Shown in pieces: positions 52,051-60,846 of a stretch of 64,000 nt of DNA. Origin of the DNA: Bradyrhizobium lablabi (lineage in GTDB: Bacteria > Pseudomonadota > Alphaproteobacteria > Rhizobiales > Xanthobacteraceae). Position numbers and translations under genes: made by a program. The first letter of the stretch is position 1; each line of letters starts with the position of its first letter. The stretch is from assembly GCF_900141755.1 (NCBI RefSeq), contig NZ_LT670844.1:6916501-6980500 (forward strand), written 5' to 3'. Under the pieces are notes generated by a model. That model worked only from the letters and a program-made list of their open reading frames with translations, made no database searches and had not been told where the DNA came from.

Positions 52051-52830
52051 TCAATGCCCGAATTGCTCGCTCAGGATGCGCTCTTCCAGGCTATGGCCGG
52101 GGTCGAACAGCATCCGCATCGAGATGGTCTTGTCGGACAGCACCTCGACGCGGCGGACGTCGCGCGCCTCGTCGTGGTCGGCGACGGCGGCGACCGGCCG
52201 CTTGTCGCCCTCGAGCACCTCGATGACCACATAGGCGGTGTTGGGGAGGAGGGCGCCGCGCCAGCGGCGCGGGCGGAACGCGCTGATCGGGGTCAGCGCC
52301 AGCAACGCGGCGTTGATCGGCAGGATCGGCCCCTGCGCCGACAGATTGTAGGCGGTCGATCCGGCCGGCGTTGCCACCAGGATGCCGTCGGCGATCAGCT
52401 CGGGCATGCGCTCGCGCTCGTCGATCAGAATGCGCAGCCGCGCTGCCTGATGGGTTTGGCGAAACAGCGCGACTTCATTGATGGCATGATGAAGATGCAC
52501 TGCGCCATGGACGTCGGTGGCGCGCATCAGAAGCGGATGGATTACGGATTCCTTTGCGGCTGCAAGACGGGCGCGCAGATCGTGGGCGCTGAACTCGTTC
52601 ATCAGAAAGCCGACGGTGCCGCGATGCATGCCGTAGATCGGTTTACCCGAACGCATGTGCTGATGCAGCGTCTGCAGCATCAGGCCGTCGCCGCCAAGCG
52701 CCACCACCACGTCGGCGTCTGCGGGATCGTGATTGCCGTAAAGCCCAACCAGCTGCGCCAGCGCTGCTTGCGCCTCGGCGCCGGCGCTGGCGACGAAGGC
52801 GATCCGGTCATATCGCTTGGGGCTGGTCAT
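52051..52830 (-). CDS. nadK: NAD kinase (259 aa)
   Basis: NadK phosphorylates NAD to NADP. The GGDG motif (residues 46-49 in [14 protein letters not shown]) and the following [14 protein letters not shown], and [20 protein letters not shown] are the family signature. The start is ATG 52830, just after a bend in the upstream region; an orphan terminator-like hairpin lies 112 bp upstream. Length matches short alphaproteobacterial NadK. Confidence 0.95.
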   Translation of the reverse strand: MTSPKRYDRIAFVASAGAEAQAALAQLVGLYGNHDPADADVVVALGGDGLMLQTLHQHMRSGKPIYGMHRGTVGFLMNEFSAHDLRARLAAAKESVIHPLLMRATDVHGAVHLHHAINEVALFRQTHQAARLRILIDERERMPELIADGILVATPAGSTAYNLSAQGPILPINAALLALTPISAFRPRRWRGALLPNTAYVVIEVLEGDKRPVAAVADHDEARDVRRVEVLSDKTISMRMLFDPGHSLEERILSEQFGH

Positions 52831-52941
52831 GGGATCGTTTGGGCTCGCATCGGCGCGCGCCGGGATCGGAGTGCGCCGGGGTCGTCTATACGACCTTGGC
52901 CATCCTTGTCGAGATCAGTGAAAAGCCGAATTGGGTTGGGG

Positions 52942-52969
52942 TAAAGAAAAAGCCCCGGGATTACCGGGC
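52942..52969 (-). terminator. Terminator-like hairpin upstream of nadK
   Basis: Read on the minus strand, GCCCGG-TAATC-CCGGG-GC (6 bp with one bulge) is followed by TTTTTCTTT. No minus-strand gene ends upstream of it for 1.8 kb. It may end a short transcript or act as a leader attenuator of nadK. The 332-bp gap 52831-53162 shows no other feature I can name. Confidence 0.5.
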
Positions 52970-53162
52970 AATTCCGCCGGCGTGACTGGTTTCGCGAACT
53001 GATCCATCCGCGCCAGCGGGATTGTGATCGCCGCAAAACCTGTTGCTGTTGCGCAGTGTATGGACCTGTCGCATTTTCGAGCTAGAACCCGTCTCTCATC
53101 GGAAACGCCGGCTCTCCTAAATGAGACCGCGCCGGAGTGGGACGATCGGGAGAGACAGCGAC

Positions 53163-54734
53163 ATGGCCATCCATTTCCCGGCGCCGCGCCATGCGCGCTT
53201 GATGCTGGCGATGATCGCGCTCTCGCTGGCCGTCGCGGCGCACGCCGAGGATTCCCCGCAACCACCGCCGCAGCAACCCGCAGCAGTGCCCTCGGGCCAG
53301 AAATCCGGAGCATCGGGCGGCCGCGCCAACGCCCCGACTTCGCCCGCTGCCGCAGAGCAACATCGCCTGCCGCCGGATTCCACGACCAAGCAGACGCTGG
53401 CGCTGCCCGGGCGCACGCTCGATTTCACGGCCACCGCGGGTTCGATCCGCCTGTTCGACGAGAAGGGCGAGCCGCAAGCCGACATCGCCTATACCGCCTA
53501 CCAGCTCGATGGCGCGGACGCCCGCACCCGGCCCGTGACGTTCCTCTTTAATGGCGGGCCGGGCGCTGCGTCGGCCTATTTGCAGCTCGGCAATTGCGGC
53601 CCCTGGCGGCTTCCCATCGACGGCAACGCGGCGATCCCCTCTGCGTCGCCCGATCTCGAGCCCAACGCCGAGACCTGGCTCGACTTCACCGATCTCATCT
53701 TCATCGATCCCGTCGGCACCGGCTACAGCCGCTTCGTTGCGGCCGGCGACGACGTGCGCAAGAGGTTTTTCTCGGTCGAGGGCGACGTCAACGCGCTTGC
53801 GGTGACAATCCGCCGCTGGCTGGAAAAATCCACCCGCCTGCTCTCGCCAAAATTTGTCGCCGGCGAAAGCTATGGCGGCATCCGCGGGCCAAAACTCGTT
53901 CGTAATTTGCAGACCGAACAGGGCGTCGGGGTGAGCGGCCTCATCCTGGTTTCGCCGGTATTCGATTTCCGCGAATTTTCAGGCTCCAGCATTCTGCAAT
54001 ATGTCTGGAGCCTTCCGACCATGGCCGCGGTGGCGCGCGAGACCAAGGGCGCGGTGACCCGCGCCGACATGATCGACGTCGAGCGCTATGCGCGCGGCGA
54101 ATTCGTGACCGATCTTCTCAAAGGCGGGGCCGACACTGAAGCGACGACGCGCGTTGCCGACAAGTTCGCTCACTTGACGGGGATCGATCAGGCGGTGAGC
54201 CGCAGGCTCGCGGGGCGTTTCGACATTGCGGAGTTTCGCCGCGAATTCGACCGCAAGAATGGCAGGGTGACCGGACGCTATGACGCATCGGTGAAAGGCT
54301 TCGATCCCTATCCGGATTCAAGTTCCTTTCGTTTCAGGGATCCGTCCGGCGACGCCTTGACCGCGCCGCTGACGAGCGCCGCCGTCGATCTCACCACGCG
54401 CAAGCTGAACTGGCGGCCGGACGGCTCTTACCATTTGCTCAATGGCGATGTCGAAAAGGCCTGGGACTTCGGCCACGGCCTCAATCCGCCGCAGTCGCTC
54501 TCCCAATTGCGGGAAATTCTCGCGCTCGATCCAAAACTGAAGGTATTGGTGGCGCATGGCCTGTTCGATCTCGCCACGCCTTATTTCGGCTCGCAAATCC
54601 TGCTCGACCAGTTGCCGGCCTTTGGCTCACCCGAACGGGTCAAGCTCGTGGTCTATCCCGGCGGGCATATGTTTTATTCGCGCGACGCCTCACGCCAGGC
54701 TTTTCGCGCCGAAGCGGAGGCGTTGATGAAGTGA
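53163..54734 (+). CDS. S10-family serine carboxypeptidase, exported (523 aa)
   Basis: A signal peptide (LMLAMIALSLAVAAHA) is followed by a 60-residue disordered linker. The S10 core is recognisable: PVTFLFNGGPGAASAYLQLG, nucleophile Ser236 in GESYGGIRGPK, an acid in KVLVAHGLFDLATPY and a histidine in VYPGGHMFYSRDA. These enzymes remove C-terminal residues from peptides; the periplasmic bacterial group is not well characterised. ATG 53163 opens the signal sequence. Confidence 0.9.
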   Translation: MAIHFPAPRHARLMLAMIALSLAVAAHAEDSPQPPPQQPAAVPSGQKSGASGGRANAPTSPAAAEQHRLPPDSTTKQTLALPGRTLDFTATAGSIRLFDEKGEPQADIAYTAYQLDGADARTRPVTFLFNGGPGAASAYLQLGNCGPWRLPIDGNAAIPSASPDLEPNAETWLDFTDLIFIDPVGTGYSRFVAAGDDVRKRFFSVEGDVNALAVTIRRWLEKSTRLLSPKFVAGESYGGIRGPKLVRNLQTEQGVGVSGLILVSPVFDFREFSGSSILQYVWSLPTMAAVARETKGAVTRADMIDVERYARGEFVTDLLKGGADTEATTRVADKFAHLTGIDQAVSRRLAGRFDIAEFRREFDRKNGRVTGRYDASVKGFDPYPDSSSFRFRDPSGDALTAPLTSAAVDLTTRKLNWRPDGSYHLLNGDVEKAWDFGHGLNPPQSLSQLREILALDPKLKVLVAHGLFDLATPYFGSQILLDQLPAFGSPERVKLVVYPGGHMFYSRDASRQAFRAEAEALMK

Positions 54735-54747
54735 TGCTGGCGCGCGC

Positions 54748-56136
54748 TTAGCGGGCGGGCCGGGCTTTGCGCGGCCCGTAACGGCGCTCCATCTCCGCCG
54801 CCAGGATCTTCTCCCGCTTCAGGTTGCTGCCCGCGAGCCAGATATCGGTGACGCGGCCTGCCTTGTTGCGGGTGCGCCGCACGGCCTGGCCATGGCTTGC
54901 ATAACCAGTGGCCAGCGATATCCGGCCGGCATCGCGGCCGGTGAGCTCGATTTCCGTTGCATCCATGAACGGATTGAGGAGGTGCGGATTGGCGACAACG
55001 ACAAGGTTTCCGATCGGCACCAGATCGACCGCGCCCCATATGCTCCACCAGCGTCCGGTCCAGTCGCGAAGGCGCCGCTTCGGTGCGCCGCCGGCGGCAA
55101 AGGCGCGCAGGATGTGCATGACACCCTCGAGCCAGAATACGGCCAGCCCATCGGTCGAATTGGTCAGGATGGTGATCGTGATGTCGCAGGCCGGGATGAC
55201 GGAGGTCCGCGAGACATAGCCCTGGAACAAACCGCTGTGGCCGAACCAGTCCCAGCCCGCGAGTTTGCCGCTCATGATGCCGAGGCCGTAATGTCCCTCC
55301 AGGCTCGCGTGCGGATTACGCCACTGCTTGCGGATCATCTCGCGGCGGCTGTTGGCGGAAAGCACACTTCGCTTCGCCGCCGGCGATAGCTGCGCGAAGA
55401 ACCGGGCGACATCCTTTGCCGTGCTGACGAAGCCGGCGGCCGGCGCGATCGCATGGGTCGGGTTGTCGCCGGGAATAACGAGGCGGCGTTCCAGCGGAAG
55501 CTGAAGGGTGTGGCCGCGCGCGAACGGAATGCCCTTGGCGATCGGCATGTCGGGCTCGGTCTCGCGCAATCCGGCGGCGTCGACGATCTCGCGTTTGATC
55601 CAGACCCGATAAGGCTCCGCGGTGATCGCCTCGATCACAAGACCAAGCAATCCAAAGCCGTGGTTCGAATATTTGAAACGCGTATTGGGCTCGATGGCAG
55701 GCGGCGAGCGAAGCTCCGCCAGGAGCTCTGTCTCGCCAAGATATGGCCGTCGATCGCTGAACTGTCCGGCGTTGGCGCCGTCGCGGGTCAGCCCGGCGCT
55801 GTGCGAGAGAATTTGCGCGATCGTCGTTTCCGCGATTTGCGGGTGCAGGCCCTTCACATATTGTCCGACCGGATCGTCCAGCCGCAGCTTGCGCCGTTCG
55901 CGGAGCTTCATGATTGCCGTCGCGGTGAAGCTCTTCGAATGCGATGCGATCCGAAAGCGGTGGCGTGGGGTGAGCTTTTCGCGGTTCACAAGGTTGGCGT
56001 GGCCCAAGGCGTATTCGGCGACGATCTGGTCGCGATGGGAGATGGCGACGATGCAGCCGGGCCGCTGCGAGGCGCGGTGTTGAAATTCGATCCATCGGTG
56101 GATGTATTCGATCGCGGACGGCAGCCATGATTCCAC
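54748..56136 (-). CDS. Beta-lactamase-fold serine hydrolase (462 aa)
   Basis: SxxK is S65-H-S-K68 in RIASHSKSFTATAIMKLRER, the Y-x-N element is FKYSNHGFGLLG, and HSGLFQGYVS is near the KTG position. The fold is that of class C beta-lactamases and D-aminopeptidase-like esterases. No signal peptide; the last 150 residues form an extra beta domain (WTGRWWSIWGAVDLVPIGNL). GTG 56136 is preceded by GGAG. Substrate unknown, and true antibiotic hydrolysis is unlikely from the sequence. Confidence 0.85.
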   Translation of the reverse strand: MESWLPSAIEYIHRWIEFQHRASQRPGCIVAISHRDQIVAEYALGHANLVNREKLTPRHRFRIASHSKSFTATAIMKLRERRKLRLDDPVGQYVKGLHPQIAETTIAQILSHSAGLTRDGANAGQFSDRRPYLGETELLAELRSPPAIEPNTRFKYSNHGFGLLGLVIEAITAEPYRVWIKREIVDAAGLRETEPDMPIAKGIPFARGHTLQLPLERRLVIPGDNPTHAIAPAAGFVSTAKDVARFFAQLSPAAKRSVLSANSRREMIRKQWRNPHASLEGHYGLGIMSGKLAGWDWFGHSGLFQGYVSRTSVIPACDITITILTNSTDGLAVFWLEGVMHILRAFAAGGAPKRRLRDWTGRWWSIWGAVDLVPIGNLVVVANPHLLNPFMDATEIELTGRDAGRISLATGYASHGQAVRRTRNKAGRVTDIWLAGSNLKREKILAAEMERRYGPRKARPAR

Positions 56137-56221
56137 GTGCGCGATCTCCGGAGTGTCGGATGATTAAAGCGGTCGACGATGTGTCGACCATTCGGCAGGA
56201 ATGGTGTTGGATGCTAACGGA

Positions 56222-56264
56222 CAAAACAAAGCCGGCGCAAACTTTCTTGAAGTTTGCGCCGGCT
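56222..56264 (-). terminator. Strong intrinsic terminator of the TPR gene pair
   Basis: Minus strand: a perfect 15-bp stem AGCCGGCGCAAACTT/AAGTTTGCGCCGGCT with a 5-nt loop, followed by TTGTTTTGT. It lies 33 bp past the stop of the second TPR gene. Confidence 0.9.
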
Positions 56265-56296
56265 GATTTGCGGCGGATGATCTGTGCTCGCCGAAC

Positions 56297-56842
56297 TCAG
56301 TAAACCAGACCGGTGCCGGGCGGCTTTTCCAGGGCTGCTGCGAGCGAGCGATATTCCTCGCTATTGGTGCCCGCAAGCGCGGCGATCCGGCTCAGATGGT
56401 ATTGCGCCTGATCGCGGTTGCCCTGTTCGACCTGCCAAAGCCCGTAATACTGCCAGGTCTTGACGTGGTTCGGGTCGGCCTTGAGCGCGCGCTCGTACCA
56501 GACCTGCGAGAGCTTGTAGTCGCCGAGCTTGCGATAGGAATAGCCGATCAGATTGGCGACGGCGGCGGTGTCGTCGTGGCCGAGCGCCTTCAGCTCATCG
56601 ATGGCGGATGCGTAGTCGTTGTGATCATAGATCGTAGCGTAGGCCGCGCGGTAGCCCTTCGCGAAGGCGGCGTCCTCGCTGCTGGGCCTTACTTCGCTGG
56701 TCTTCTTCTTGGACTTGGTGGACTTGGTCGAGGAGGGCGGCGGCGCGTTGTTGTCGGGGTTGGCGTAGGCCTTAGCCAGTGGTGCCGCGACCAGCGCCGT
56801 CGAGAACATTGCCAGCGTCAAAATCCTCGCAAATTTCCTCAT
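56297..56842 (-). CDS. Exported TPR protein, tandem paralogue 2 (181 aa)
   Basis: A signal peptide (ILTLAMFSTALVAAPLAKAYA) precedes a Ser/Lys-rich linker and two to three TPR helices: AYATIYDHNDYASAIDELKA, then LIGYSYRKLGDYKLSQVWYE and ADPNHVKTWQYYGLWQVEQG. It ends in GTGLVY. The last 115 residues are almost identical to the neighbour at 56871 while signal and linker differ. The pair forms an operon (28-bp gap). TPR proteins scaffold others; the partner is unknown. A strong terminator follows. Confidence 0.88.
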   Translation of the reverse strand: MRKFARILTLAMFSTALVAAPLAKAYANPDNNAPPPSSTKSTKSKKKTSEVRPSSEDAAFAKGYRAAYATIYDHNDYASAIDELKALGHDDTAAVANLIGYSYRKLGDYKLSQVWYERALKADPNHVKTWQYYGLWQVEQGNRDQAQYHLSRIAALAGTNSEEYRSLAAALEKPPGTGLVY

Positions 56843-56870
56843 GCATCTCTCCTGTTGAAGTTCCGAGGGA

Positions 56871-57413
56871 TCAGTAGACGAGACCAGTGCCCGGCGGCTG
56901 TTCCAGCGCGGCGGCGAGCGAACGATATTCCTCGCTATTGGTGCCGGCCAAAGCGGCGATCCGGCTCAAATGATATTGCGCCTGGTCGCGGTTGCCCTGT
57001 TCGACCTGCCACAGCCCGTAATACTGCCAGGTCTTGACGTGGTTGGGGTCGGCTTTCAGCGCGCGCTCATACCAGATTTGCGAAACCTTGTAGTCGCCGA
57101 GCTTGCGGTAGGAATAGCCGATCAGATTTGCCACCGCGGCGTTGTCGTCGTGACCAAGGGCTTTCAGCTGCTCGATGGCTGAAGCGTAGTCGTTGCGGTC
57201 GTAGACTGTGGCGTAGGCTTCGCGATAGCCTGCGAGGAATCTGGAATCCTCGATGCTGGAGCTCTTGTCTTTCTTCTTTTCCTTCTTGGTGTCCGACGCC
57301 GGAGGCGTAGGCTTTTCATCGCCCGAGGCATACGCGGTTGTGATCAGGGGTACGGCGGCCAGCGCCATCGCGTAAATTGCCAGCGCCAAAAGCCTGATTG
57401 CGAATTTCATCAT
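56871..57413 (-). CDS. Exported TPR protein, tandem paralogue 1 (180 aa)
   Basis: The paralogue of the following gene. It has a signal peptide (LLALAIYAMALAAVPLITTA), a Lys/Glu-rich linker (DTKKEKKKDKSSSIE) and the same TPR core: AYATVYDRNDYASAIEQLKA, LIGYSYRKLGDYKVSQIWYE, ADPNHVKTWQYYGLWQVEQG. Two ATG codons (57413, 57410) are possible starts. First gene of the pair in the direction of transcription. The identical TPR part next to a different linker suggests gene conversion or a recent duplication. Confidence 0.88.
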   Translation of the reverse strand: MMKFAIRLLALAIYAMALAAVPLITTAYASGDEKPTPPASDTKKEKKKDKSSSIEDSRFLAGYREAYATVYDRNDYASAIEQLKALGHDDNAAVANLIGYSYRKLGDYKVSQIWYERALKADPNHVKTWQYYGLWQVEQGNRDQAQYHLSRIAALAGTNSEEYRSLAAALEQPPGTGLVY

Positions 57414-57702
57414 CCGTCTCTCCCGAATTGCGATGGGGCCGATCCTACACCGAAGCCCAACGACTTGAACACCCGGGCCGTCATAACATTCCCGGTAGCG
57501 GCCTTAATTTGAAGCGGATCGTGGCCGGCATACGCGACATCGGGCGACGCGAACATGACCAAGATGTCATCCAGATGAACGAAGTCCATCGCCCTGCTTC
57601 AGGGCGGGTTCAGCGCGCAAAAGTTAGCTTCGTACGCATGATTGACGAGCCCGGTCACCCGGCCGGCCACCTCGCGATCCCCCGAGGAAACAGGAGACCA
57701 GC

Positions 57703-57999
57703 ATGTTGAAGACCATTTCCGCAGCCCTGCTTGCCGTTTCAGTGCTCGCCGCGCCGGCGCTCGCCGCGAGTTCCACCGATTCTGCACCGGCCGCCAAGAC
57801 CAACTCGGCGCCGCTGGCCAAAACCGCACCGGTGAAGTCCAGCACGTTGAACACCAGCACCAAGACCAGCCGACATCATCGCAAGCATGTCGCCCATCAT
57901 CGCACCCACAAGCGCGTGGCCGCGGTCAAGACGCACAAGCTCTCGAAGGTTTCGAAGGCCTCGACCAAGCACATTGCGCCCACGACCAAACGCGGCTGA
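57703..57999 (+). CDS. Small exported His/Lys-rich protein (98 aa)
   Basis: A signal peptide (ISAALLAVSVLAAPALAA) is followed by a strongly basic, low-complexity mature part: TSRHHRKHVAHHRTHKRVAA then VKTHKLSKVSKASTKHIAP. The His cluster could bind metal ions. The AGGAGA site 7-8 nt before ATG 57703 is excellent. No family known; similar short His/Lys-rich exported proteins occur in the group. Confidence 0.78.
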   Translation: MLKTISAALLAVSVLAAPALAASSTDSAPAAKTNSAPLAKTAPVKSSTLNTSTKTSRHHRKHVAHHRTHKRVAAVKTHKLSKVSKASTKHIAPTTKRG

Positions 58000-58088
58000 C
58001 ACCAATCCGCTGGGCGCGGCTTCATCCACATTGCCCCCGCCGCTGCTTTGCGGATATCAAGCCCGGCCCGTGAGCCATTATGTCCCGC

Positions 58089-58199
58089 GGGCGCGATCAG
58101 CAAAAGTGGACGCCGGTTTTGCGTCCGATCGCGCCCTCTTTTATGAAGAGGGCGCATGATCGGATCGCCAAACCGCTCACACTTTGGCGGATCATGCGC
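58089..58199. repeat. Palindromic repeat, type A relative, double unit
   Basis: GGGCGCGATC/GATCGCGCCC (58089-58098, 58127-58136) flanks AGCAAAAGTGGACGCCGGTT; a second pair GCGCATGATC/GATCATGCGC (58152-58161, 58190-58199) encloses CGCCAAA...TTTGGCG. AAAAGTGGACGCCGGTTTT is a variant of the type A centre at 11462. Confidence 0.65.
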
Positions 58200-58307
58200 G
58201 CGGTTACGCGGGTCGGGCACTTCCAGCCCTCGCACGATCACCGAGATACGAATTCCCTTTCGCCGGCGTACGGTCTAGGATTCGCTTTCAGTGGGAAAAA
58301 GCGGGTT

Positions 58308-58385
58308 GCACTTGAGGGTAGCACTTGAGGGTAGCACTTGAGGGTAGCACTTGAGGATAGCACTTGGGGATAGCACTTGGGGATA
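58308..58385 (+). repeat. Six-copy 13-bp tandem repeat at a gene start
   Basis: The unit is GCACTTGAGGGTA: copies 1-3 are identical, copy 4 is GCACTTGAGGATA and copies 5 and 6 are GCACTTGGGGATA. Each copy contains TTG followed by GAGG or GGGG, so each unit could supply both a ribosome site and a TTG start for the next. The last copy's TTG (58377) begins the following lipoprotein frame. Confidence 0.9.
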
Positions 58386-58799
58386 TCGGTAAAGCGCGCG
58401 GCGATTTTGCTGCTGCCAATTGTGCTTGCGGCCTGCGCGGGCGGCGACGACGGCAGAGGCATCGCCTTCGACGACGATCGCGGTGGCGTCAACCAGCCCT
58501 TTCCGGACAATTACCGCGCCGAATTGCTGGCGTTCATGAGAACCTATCTCAACAATCCCGTCGGCGTGCATGATGCCGCGCTGGCCCAGCCGGTGCAGCG
58601 CACCGTCGGCGGGCGGGTGCGGTATGTCACTTGCCTGCGCTTCACGCCGCGCGAATCCGACGGCAGCTATCGCGAATTGCGCGAGCGCGCGGTGCTCTAT
58701 GTCAATGGCCGGCTCGACCGCATGGTCGAGAACGCCAGCGATGTCTGTGCCGGCGCGGTCTATACTGCGTTCCCGGAGCTGGGAAAGCTGACGCGCTAG
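58377..58799 (+). CDS. Small lipoprotein of unknown function (140 aa)
   Basis: The signal VKRAAILLLPIVLAACAGGD has a clear lipobox (LAAC). The mature domain includes FPDNYRAELLAFMRTYLNNP and VRYVTCLRFTPRESDGSYRE with YVNGRLDRMVENASDVCAGA; two cysteines may pair. The start is TTG 58377 inside a 13-bp tandem repeat. The codon ATA at 58383 sits where many relatives would be expected to have ATG; a lost ATG replaced by a repeat-borne TTG is an attractive reading, unproven. Similar lipoproteins occur in the group. Confidence 0.78.
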   Translation: MGISVKRAAILLLPIVLAACAGGDDGRGIAFDDDRGGVNQPFPDNYRAELLAFMRTYLNNPVGVHDAALAQPVQRTVGGRVRYVTCLRFTPRESDGSYRELRERAVLYVNGRLDRMVENASDVCAGAVYTAFPELGKLTR

Positions 58800-59006
58800 C
58801 GCTTGATTCGGAGAAACATGCGCTCAGACGACGCCGCGGCGGCTGGAAACCGGTTTTTCCGAAATCATCGCGTTCAACCAAAGGGATACTGCTAGGAGGT
58901 CGCTCAACCCGGCCAAATCTCCAGCAACGATTTCCGTTCCCCGCGCTCGTTCCAGTGTCCAACACCGGACAGACAATCCCGGACGGCTGACATAGCTTCG
59001 CCTCCG

Positions 59007-59201
59007 ATGTCCCAGGACAAGAAAGATCCGCGGTCCAGGCTCGAATTGGAAGCCGAAGCGTTGGCGGCGCTCGAAGAGGCTCGCCGCATGCCTGCTGGTC
59101 CTGAGCGGACCGAGGCAATGAAAAAGGCGGGCATTTTGCGAAATAATGCCGGCTTACAGGGCGAACCGTTCGCCAAGCGTGGCAGGCCTGCGAAAACCTG
59201 A
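59007..59201 (+). CDS. Small charged protein with MPxGPER motif (64 aa)
   Basis: The sequence is MSQDKKDPRSRLELEAEALA, then ALEEARRMPAGPERTEAMKK, then AGILRNNAGLQGEPFAKRGR. It is helical and highly charged, with a Lys/Arg-rich end. It shares A-R-x-M-P-x-G-P-E-R followed by helix with the product at 60598. Probably a small cytosolic protein of a local family; function unknown. ATG 59007 starts directly. Confidence 0.7.
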   Translation: MSQDKKDPRSRLELEAEALAALEEARRMPAGPERTEAMKKAGILRNNAGLQGEPFAKRGRPAKT

Positions 59202-59575
59202 AGCGGATTGCTGCGATGGAGCGTAGCGCCGGGCAAGCTCGGCGCGTTGATGATGATCAATCCCGTCGGACTAAAACTAAATACCGCTGCCGAGACAACG
59301 TTGATCGTTCACTCACGAGTGAAGACGTCCATCCTTCAGTCACGATTGAACGCCACCGATCACGCCACACATCAGAATCTCCGGCAACGACGATTTGCCG
59401 GAACCGGCGCCGGGTCTGCGAAATTGAACCCACGCCGAGTCGTGCAGCCATATAGTCGCCGCGACAGCGTCGCTATCTTGTGATCGTAGGTTATCATGGC
59501 ATTGCGATTCGCACAGCGCGGCATGAAGATTGCTTAAGACGAAGGGGGCTGGTTTCGACATTCAGGAGCGTCACA
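59202..59575. other. Intergenic region with an operator-like inverted repeat
   Basis: The 374-bp spacer contains TTCACTC-AC-GAGTGAA at 59308-59323, a perfect 7-bp inverted repeat of a size typical for TetR-type operators. No regulator gene adjoins it. No convincing gene is found here. Confidence 0.45.
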
Positions 59576-59932
59576 ATGAAACGCATCGTGTTTGGTCTGA
59601 CCTTGAGTATGATAGTCGCTTGCCTTGTTGGTAGTGTGACAGCGCGCGACCTCGACGGCCGCTACGCCAATTCACCGCTTAAACCCTGGTTCGATCATCT
59701 CGCGAGCGGCAAAGGTCTTTGCTGCTCGATGGCGGATGGTGAGAGCGTCGCAGACCCCGATTGGGAGTCCAAAGACGGTCACTACCGGGTCCGCCTTGAG
59801 AATGCCTGGATCGACGTTCCCGATGACGCTGTCATCACCGAGCCGAATCGGGCGGGCCGCACGATGGTTTGGCCGATGCGGTTTGACGATCAAATCTCGA
59901 TCCGGTGCTTTATGCCGGGCAGCATGACTTAG
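59576..59932 (+). CDS. Exported protein of unknown function (118 aa)
   Basis: ATG 59576 has AGGAG 8 nt upstream. A signal peptide (IVFGLTLSMIVACLVGSVTA) precedes RDLDGRYANSPLKPWFDHLA, SGKGLCCSMADGESVADPDW and a C-terminal IDVPDDAVITEPNRAGRTMV with WPM. A CC pair and a late cysteine (SIRCFMPG) may form disulfides. I have seen similar short secreted proteins in rhizobia, without known role. Confidence 0.8.
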   Translation: MKRIVFGLTLSMIVACLVGSVTARDLDGRYANSPLKPWFDHLASGKGLCCSMADGESVADPDWESKDGHYRVRLENAWIDVPDDAVITEPNRAGRTMVWPMRFDDQISIRCFMPGSMT

Positions 59933-60181
59933 CGGCAACATGACTCAGTGGGCACATGACATAGAAAACGAGACTTAGAGATCGCAGGCATCCGTTCGCA
60001 AAGTTCGATCTGCCTAAACAGGCGGATCGTTGACCGGTTTGCCGATGGTTTTCCAAAGCGGGATCGTCGAGATGCTGCTTGCGATTTGCGCTCGGGCGAA
60101 GCTTCCGCTCGCGTGACGTCGTGGCGCCCCTTCGGGTTGGAGGGCCAACCGTTCGATCCAGCCATCGTTCCGCTGGAGGCG

Positions 60182-60436
60182 TCAGTTGTCTTCCGTCATC
60201 ATGAAGACCAGCCCGGTCAAGGTCGCACCGATCCCGAAGCTAAGGACGAGGGTGCCGACAGACTCCAGAGATCCGCGACTTTCCCCGTGATCGTAGACCG
60301 TGGCGATGCCCGACCGCTCCATCAGCACCAGGACGAGCGCGAACCCAAGCCCCATCGCGACGCCCATGGCGGCGTGGCCGACCAGCCTCAGCAGCCCCGA
60401 CGGGGTGTCCAACCCTGATGGCTTCTTCGTTTGCAC
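60182..60436 (-). CDS. Small two-span membrane protein (84 aa)
   Basis: Two hydrophobic helices are separated by a polar turn: HAAMGVAMGLGFALVLVLME and VGTLVLSFGIGATLTGLVFM. The start ATG 60436 leads MQTKKPSGLDTPSGLLRLVG. The small loop has YDHGESRGSLES. No family known to me. It stands alone on the minus strand. Confidence 0.72.
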   Translation of the reverse strand: MQTKKPSGLDTPSGLLRLVGHAAMGVAMGLGFALVLVLMERSGIATVYDHGESRGSLESVGTLVLSFGIGATLTGLVFMMTEDN

Positions 60437-60597
60437 GGACTACTCCACGGCGCGATCATCGAAACGCTTTGACGGGCGAAGAGTTCCCGCTCCGGTCATG
60501 GCTGCCCGTCGCGCAGGGAATGTCGGGCAACAACGGCTTTCATCCGGCATTCAGGAACACTCGTCCATGCTCGTGCATATCCCGATAGGAGTAAGCC

Positions 60598-60834
60598 GTG
60601 AGCAATCTGCTGTTCTTCCGTCGCTCCCTCGCCTACCGCAATGCGGCGGCCGAGATGATGCGTAAGGCACGCGCTATGCCATTTGGGCCGGAACGCCGCG
60701 CCGCACGTCAGCTTGCCCGTGCGCTGAAAGATTTGGCAAAGACGGAAGCGTGGCTCGAGGGCCAAACGCCTCGTCCGCGGCCTGCTAGTCTCAAACGGGA
60801 GCAGCCGCGCGGCGCCTTCAGTCTCAAAGCGTGA
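60598..60834 (+). CDS. Small basic protein with MPxGPER motif (78 aa)
   Basis: GTG 60598 is the start, with AGGAG six bases ahead. The sequence MSNLLFFRRSLAYRNAAAEM is followed by MRKARAMPFGPERRAARQLA and RALKDLAKTEAWLEGQTPRP. The A-R-A-M-P-x-G-P-E-R motif matches the product at 59007. Very basic and helical, probably nucleic-acid- or membrane-associated; function unknown. Confidence 0.75.
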   Translation: MSNLLFFRRSLAYRNAAAEMMRKARAMPFGPERRAARQLARALKDLAKTEAWLEGQTPRPRPASLKREQPRGAFSLKA

Positions 60835-60846
60835 AGTCTCAAAGTC

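Noticed and set aside
58308..58385. CRISPR-like repeats
   Set aside because: The 13-bp units are contiguous with no spacers and the array is only 78 bp.
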